51,026 bases of DNA. Source: Acidobacteriota bacterium. Its GTDB lineage: Bacteria; Acidobacteriota; UBA6911; JACQTF01. Position numbers and translations under genes: made by a program. The notes beneath the pieces are model-generated. The model ran no database searches. It was not told where the DNA came from and saw only the letters and a list, made by a program, of their open reading frames with translations. Of this stretch, positions 47,269-51,026 are shown piece after piece (within the stretch, counting starts at the first letter, position 1; every line of letters begins with the position of its first letter). Location of the stretch: positions 1 through 51,026 of the forward strand of contig JACQTF010000031.1 of assembly GCA_016210925.1 (NCBI GenBank), read 5' to 3'.

Positions 47269-50200
47269 CTAGAACGGTACGTCCTGAGCCTCAGGGCTTG
47301 AGACTATCACAGAAAGGCCGGAAGACAAGCCCTCAATTGCGGCCAGCAAATCGGGCCCGTACCCGACCTTGAGGGGGGGAGTGGGTTCCAGGCGAATCCA
47401 GCTGCCGTCGGGCTGACGCAGTTCGAAGCGCACCCCGGTGGCTCCGGGATAGTTCCGGAGCAGGTCATACAGGGCGCTGGCGGTCTCGCGGGAAGTGAGG
47501 TTCAGGTCCACCCGTACCAGGAGGTGCTGGGGGGGAAGTGACCGGGCTTCCCCCAAGGGGATCACGTCGCTGGCCAGAAGGCGAATCCGGGCGTCCTCTT
47601 CCACCTCGCACCGTCCCTTCACCAACACGGGAGCGTTGGCCTTGAGGGCCTGCCAGCACTTTTCGAAGACGGTGGGAAAGACCACGACCTCCGCGGTTCC
47701 GGCCAGGTCCTCCAGGGTGAATACTGCCATCTGATCGCCCCGCTTGGTTCGGAGACGCCGCGAGGCGGTCACCAGTCCTGCAACGGTCACCTCGGAGCCG
47801 GACTGCTTTTCTCCCAAGTCGTCCAGCCGCTCAGCTCCCAGTTGTCGGATGGTGTCCAGGTGGGGATGGAGAGGATGGCCGGTCACGTAAAATCCCACGG
47901 TCTCCCTCTCGTGAGCGAGCCGCTGGAACTCGGTCCAGTCCTCCACGTCGGGCAGCTCCTCCCGCGCCGAGGGAGCGGGGAAGGCAGTGGTGCCGAAGAG
48001 GCCTTGTTGGCCGGTGAGGCGGTCCCGCTGGGCTTTCTGGCCGTGCTCCATGGCTTTGTCGATGACGGCGAAGAGTTGAGCGCGACGGTAACCCAGGGAA
48101 TCGAAGGCCCCGGCTTTGATCAGACTCTCCAGGACCCGCTTGTTCACCAGGCGGAGGTCCACCTTCTCGCAAAACTGAAACAGGGAATCGAAGCGGCCCA
48201 CCTCCTGGCGAGAGGCCAGGACGGACTTGATCGCCGCCTCACCCACGTTCTTGATGGCGGCCAGCCCGAAGCGGACGGCGGACCCCGCGGCCTGGAAGTG
48301 CAGGCTCCCGTCGTTGATGTCCGGGGGCAGGATGGGAATCCCCATCTCCTTGCACTCGCTCAGATGGCGCACCATCTTGTCGGGTTTGTCCATCTCGCAG
48401 GTCAGGAGAGCCGCCATGAAAGGCACCGGATAGTGGGTTTTCAGGTAAGCGGTCTGGAAGGAGATCAGGGCGTAGGCCGTGCTGTGAGACTTATTGAACC
48501 CGTAGCCCGCGAATCGCTCCATGAGGTCGAAGATCCGCTTCGCCTTCTTCTCCGGGATCCGGTTTTTCCTGGCACCCGCCAGGAATTTTTCCCTCTGGGC
48601 CTGCATCACCTCGGGCTTCTTCTTGCCCATGGCCCGGCGCAGCAGGTCCGCTTCCCCCAAGGTGAAGTCCCCCAATTTGGACGCAATCTGCATCACCTGC
48701 TCCTGGTACACGATGACGCCGTAAGTTTCCGCCAGAATCTCCTGGAGTTCCGGCAGCTCGTACGAGACCTGGATTTCGCCGTGCTTGCGCTGGATGAACT
48801 CCTCGATCATGCCCCCCTGGATGGGGCCTGGCCGGTAGAGGGCATTCAGCGCGATCAGCTCCTCGAACTTGGTGGGCTTGAATTTTCGCAGGATCTCCCG
48901 CATGCCCGAGCTCTCGAACTGGAACACGCCCGTGGTGCGCCCCTCCGAGAAGAGGCGATAGGTCTCGGGGTCGTCCAGGGGAAGGTTCTCCAGATCGATG
49001 GCCGTGGCCAGTTGCTCCCGGATCTGCCGGACGGCCTCCTCGATGACGGTGAGGGTGGCCAGTCCCAGGAAATCCATCTTCAGCAGCCCGATCTCCTCCA
49101 GGTCCGTCATGGCATACTGGGTGGTGATTTCGTCCTTGTTGGTCTGGTAGAGAGGAACCAGCTCCATCAAAGGGCGAGGCGCAATGACCACTCCGGCGGC
49201 GTGGGTGGAGGCATGGCGCGCCAGGCCTTCCAGCTTCTTCGCTACCTGGAGGAGCTGGTCTACCTTGGGATCCTGACGCGCTTCCTGCAACTGCGGAACC
49301 GTTGCCAGGGCCTTGTCAATGGTGGCGTCCAGAGTGTTGGGGATCAATTTCGCGATCCGGTCCACCTCGTTGTAAGGGATGTTCAGGCCGCGCCCGGCAT
49401 CCCGGATGACCCCCCGGGCTGCCATGGTGCCGAAGGTGATGATTTGGCATACGTTCTCGCGGCCGTACTTGCGGGTCACGTACTCGATCACCTCGCCCCG
49501 GCGGTTCATGCAGAAGTCGATGTCGATGTCCGGCGGCGTGATCCGTTCCGGATTCAAAAAGCGTTCGAACAGCAGGCCGTACCTCAGAGGATCGATGTCG
49601 GTGATCCTCAGGCAGTAAGAGACGAGGCTGCCGGCAGCGGAGCCCCGGCCTGGGCCCACAGGGATGGCCCGTTCCTGGGCGTAGCGGATGAAATCCCACA
49701 CGATGAGGAAGTAGCTGGAGAACTGGGTCTCCTTGATGATGGCGATTTCCTGTTCCAGGCGCGCGCGGTAGGCTTCCAGGGGTTGCCCTAGCCTATTCTG
49801 GGACGCCAGCCGCTTCAGCTGGAGCGCGCGCTCCTCGAATCCCTCCCGAACGATCTTCTCGAAGTACGAATCGGCCGTGTGGCCGGCCGGGACGTCGAAC
49901 TGGGGCAGATGCAGCCGCGACTTGTCGATCTCGAAGTGGCAGCGGGAGGCGATCTCGGCGGTGCGTTCCACGGCCCCCGGTATCTCGCGGAACACGGCGG
50001 CCATCTCATTGTCCGTCTTGAAGTAAAACTGGCCGCCCGGGTACCGCATCCGATTCGGGTCCTCCACCGTCTTGCCGGTCTGGATGCACAACAGGACATC
50101 GTGGGCGGGTGCGTCCTCGGCGGTCAGGTAGTGAACATCGTTGGTGGCCACCAGGGGAATGCCCGTGCGGCGCGAGATTTCTCTCAGGCCGGGATGGGTC

Positions 50201-50754
50201 TTCTTCTGGGCGTCCAGGCCGTGGTCCTGGATCTCCAGGAAAAAATTGTCCCTGCCCAGGATCTCCCGGAGCTCGCACGCAGCCGCCTCCGCCCCGGGCA
50301 GATCGTCCTTCAAGAGGTTGCTGCACACGGCCCCCTTCAAGCACGCGGACAAGGCCATCAGGCCGCGACTGTGGGCGGACAGCAGCTCCTTGTCAATCCG
50401 GGGCTTGTAGTAGAAACCCTCCAGGTAGCCCTTCGAGACCAGCTGGATCAGGTTTCGATACCCTTCCTGTGTTTCGACGAGCAGGATCAGGTGATTGGAG
50501 TTGTCGCTGCCGCCGCTCTTTTTGTGACGGCTGTCCCTGGCCACGTAGATCTCGCAACCCAGGAGCGGCTGGATGCCCCGCTTGGTTGCGGCGTTGTAAA
50601 ACTCGACGGCTCCGAACAGGTTGCCATGGTCGGTCATGGCCAGAGCGTGCATCTCCCGCTGCACGGCCAGATCCAACAGCTGGTCGATCTTGCAGGCGCC
50701 GTCCAGGAGGCTGTAGTCGGTGTGCAGATGCAGGTGAACGAACTTGCCGCTCAT
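47269..50754 (-). CDS. dnaE: DNA polymerase III alpha subunit
   Basis: A 1161-residue replicative polymerase of the DnaE1 type. The N-terminal PHP domain starts VHLHLHTDYSLLDGACK with its metal-binding His pattern. The palm/polymerase core carries YVPVGPGRGSAAGSLVSYCL (GPGRGSAAGS), the catalytic DIDIDFCMNRRGEVIEYV (DxDxDF, two Asp) and RQITFGTMAARGVIRDAGR. Later are the thumb/fingers blocks, a helix-hairpin-helix region around residue 850 (GEAAIKSVLASRQEVG) and the OB fold near 1000-1080 (VTVAGLVTASRRLRTKRGDQMAVFTLEDL). The extreme C-terminus carries the tau-binding tail. Length and layout fit DnaE1, not the shorter DnaE2. ATG 50754 is the start. Confidence 0.97.
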   Translation of the reverse strand: MSGKFVHLHLHTDYSLLDGACKIDQLLDLAVQREMHALAMTDHGNLFGAVEFYNAATKRGIQPLLGCEIYVARDSRHKKSGGSDNSNHLILLVETQEGYRNLIQLVSKGYLEGFYYKPRIDKELLSAHSRGLMALSACLKGAVCSNLLKDDLPGAEAAACELREILGRDNFFLEIQDHGLDAQKKTHPGLREISRRTGIPLVATNDVHYLTAEDAPAHDVLLCIQTGKTVEDPNRMRYPGGQFYFKTDNEMAAVFREIPGAVERTAEIASRCHFEIDKSRLHLPQFDVPAGHTADSYFEKIVREGFEERALQLKRLASQNRLGQPLEAYRARLEQEIAIIKETQFSSYFLIVWDFIRYAQERAIPVGPGRGSAAGSLVSYCLRITDIDPLRYGLLFERFLNPERITPPDIDIDFCMNRRGEVIEYVTRKYGRENVCQIITFGTMAARGVIRDAGRGLNIPYNEVDRIAKLIPNTLDATIDKALATVPQLQEARQDPKVDQLLQVAKKLEGLARHASTHAAGVVIAPRPLMELVPLYQTNKDEITTQYAMTDLEEIGLLKMDFLGLATLTVIEEAVRQIREQLATAIDLENLPLDDPETYRLFSEGRTTGVFQFESSGMREILRKFKPTKFEELIALNALYRPGPIQGGMIEEFIQRKHGEIQVSYELPELQEILAETYGVIVYQEQVMQIASKLGDFTLGEADLLRRAMGKKKPEVMQAQREKFLAGARKNRIPEKKAKRIFDLMERFAGYGFNKSHSTAYALISFQTAYLKTHYPVPFMAALLTCEMDKPDKMVRHLSECKEMGIPILPPDINDGSLHFQAAGSAVRFGLAAIKNVGEAAIKSVLASRQEVGRFDSLFQFCEKVDLRLVNKRVLESLIKAGAFDSLGYRRAQLFAVIDKAMEHGQKAQRDRLTGQQGLFGTTAFPAPSAREELPDVEDWTEFQRLAHERETVGFYVTGHPLHPHLDTIRQLGAERLDDLGEKQSGSEVTVAGLVTASRRLRTKRGDQMAVFTLEDLAGTAEVVVFPTVFEKCWQALKANAPVLVKGRCEVEEDARIRLLASDVIPLGEARSLPPQHLLVRVDLNLTSRETASALYDLLRNYPGATGVRFELRQPDGSWIRLEPTPPLKVGYGPDLLAAIEGLSSGLSVIVSSPEAQDVPF

Positions 50755-50772
50755 GTGCGTAGGAGCCTAGCA

Positions 50773-50813
50773 CAGGAATTGCGAATTAGGAATCAGGAAT
50801 TAACCTGAATTCG
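50773..50813. repeat. GAATCAG heptad repeat upstream of dnaE
   Basis: AGGAATTGCGAATTAGGAATCAGGAATTAACCTGAATTC has three to four GAAT(T/C)(A/C)G units at about 7-bp spacing, with a weak AATTC complement. It lies 19-59 bp upstream of the dnaE start, where its promoter should be. It is AT-rich against a GC-rich background. Confidence 0.7.
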
Positions 50814-50924
50814 GCGCCAAGAATGGTTGGAGCACCATCCGATCCATGCGCCTCAGGGTATCCCAGAAGCCCGCTGGGGCAATGTGCGGTCTCCGTTTAG
50901 GGAATCTTGTTTTCTTGAATCTCC

Positions 50925-51026
50925 CTATCGTTTCCCTAACGACTCAAGCAGGCTGCGAAGGGTTTGGTAAACATCCCGGCGATGGCCCACGTGATAGATC
51001 TCCACAAAAGACTCTCCCTCGTTTAG
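50925..51026 (-). CDS. RelE/ParE-type toxin, C-terminal part (cut by window edge)
   Basis: The last 33 residues plus stop of a minus-strand frame read LNEGESFVEIYHVGHRRDVY, then QTLRSLLESLGKR. VEIYHVGHRRDVYQTL is typical of the C-terminal strand of RelE/ParE toxins, which end with H-x-GHRRDVY. The start lies beyond 51026, where an antitoxin should also be. The 111 bp before it (50814-50924) hold no other gene. Confidence 0.75.
   Translation of the reverse strand, partial: LNEGESFVEIYHVGHRRDVYQTLRSLLESLGKR

Noticed and set aside
47192..47269. N-terminal extension of AccA into the heptad repeat
   Set aside because: The 26 extra residues (MLVNRQWSLVNRRAIDVG...) are a translation of the repeat; the family begins after 47191.

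Overview
The window is GC-rich bacterial chromosome, most likely from an Acidobacteriota-type organism. The best taxonomic clue is the gene at 37.5-39.3 kb: a secreted protein with TPR repeats, a carboxypeptidase-regulatory-like domain and a VWA domain of the kind catalogued as the VWFA-related Acidobacterial domain. The small membrane proteins at 0.8-1.4 kb and an endonuclease-type MutL without MutH fit this but do not prove it. No rRNA, tRNA, CRISPR array, intact transposase or phage gene was seen.

Layout. 0-0.75 kb is decayed DNA with a C-terminal remnant of an integron-type tyrosine recombinase (catalytic Arg and Tyr lost) and a possible LeuD remnant. 0.8-3.1 kb holds two small membrane proteins, a VanZ-like protein and a LeuB/isocitrate-type dehydrogenase; two of the junctions carry long inverted repeats that bury the next ribosome-binding site. 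3.2-6.1 kb is a pfkB kinase-pncB-pncA group (NAD salvage). 6.2-8.4 kb encodes HemW and threonine aldolase. 8.4-10.9 kb is a tightly coupled acyl-CoA dehydrogenase-meaB-methylmalonyl-CoA epimerase operon. 11.2-12.7 kb is accessory: a VapBC module, then 3'-end remnants of a PLP decarboxylase and a VOC protein. 12.7-16.8 kb is metallo-beta-lactamase-fold protein, MTA phosphorylase, a second pfkB kinase and a secreted TPR protein. 16.9-19.4 kb (minus) is an XRE-cupin regulator and two tandem LpxL-like acyltransferases. 19.5-20.9 kb has two unknown genes and a fatty-acid desaturase remnant. 21.1-25.6 kb has a phosphoesterase, then a ketone-body/acetoacetate operon (CoA transferase A and B, thiolase, a 100-residue protein, HAD dehalogenase). 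25.8-26.4 kb is an AbrB-RelE toxin-antitoxin pair. 26.5-31.7 kb has argG, a SWIM-SNF2 helicase and a convergent stand-alone ClpB-D2-like AAA+ ATPase. 31.8-32.4 kb is a repeat-bearing gap with a frameshifted gamma-carbonic anhydrase remnant. 32.4-37.5 kb is hisS-aspS-mutL. 37.5-43.1 kb is the VWA protein, a REC-PAS-GGDEF-EAL protein and a 14-TM-type MFS exporter. 43.2-50.8 kb (minus) is dnaE-accA-dapE-dapD-aminotransferase, and the window ends in a truncated RelE-type toxin.

The genes are mostly housekeeping: amino acid (Leu-type, Arg, Lys/DAP), NAD and methionine salvage, C3/C4 acyl-CoA metabolism, translation, mismatch repair and replication. The least ordinary signals are non-coding. Seven or more gene junctions carry degenerate short tandem repeats, mostly with a 7-bp period (GATTGAC, AACCTGA, GAATCAG and TCTAGAA types, plus an 8-bp CTGGAAGA type). 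Four of them are folded into long inverted repeats, and one supplies the stop codons of both flanking convergent genes. The second signal is a scatter of single-domain gene remnants, nearly all 3' ends, each sitting beside an intact gene.
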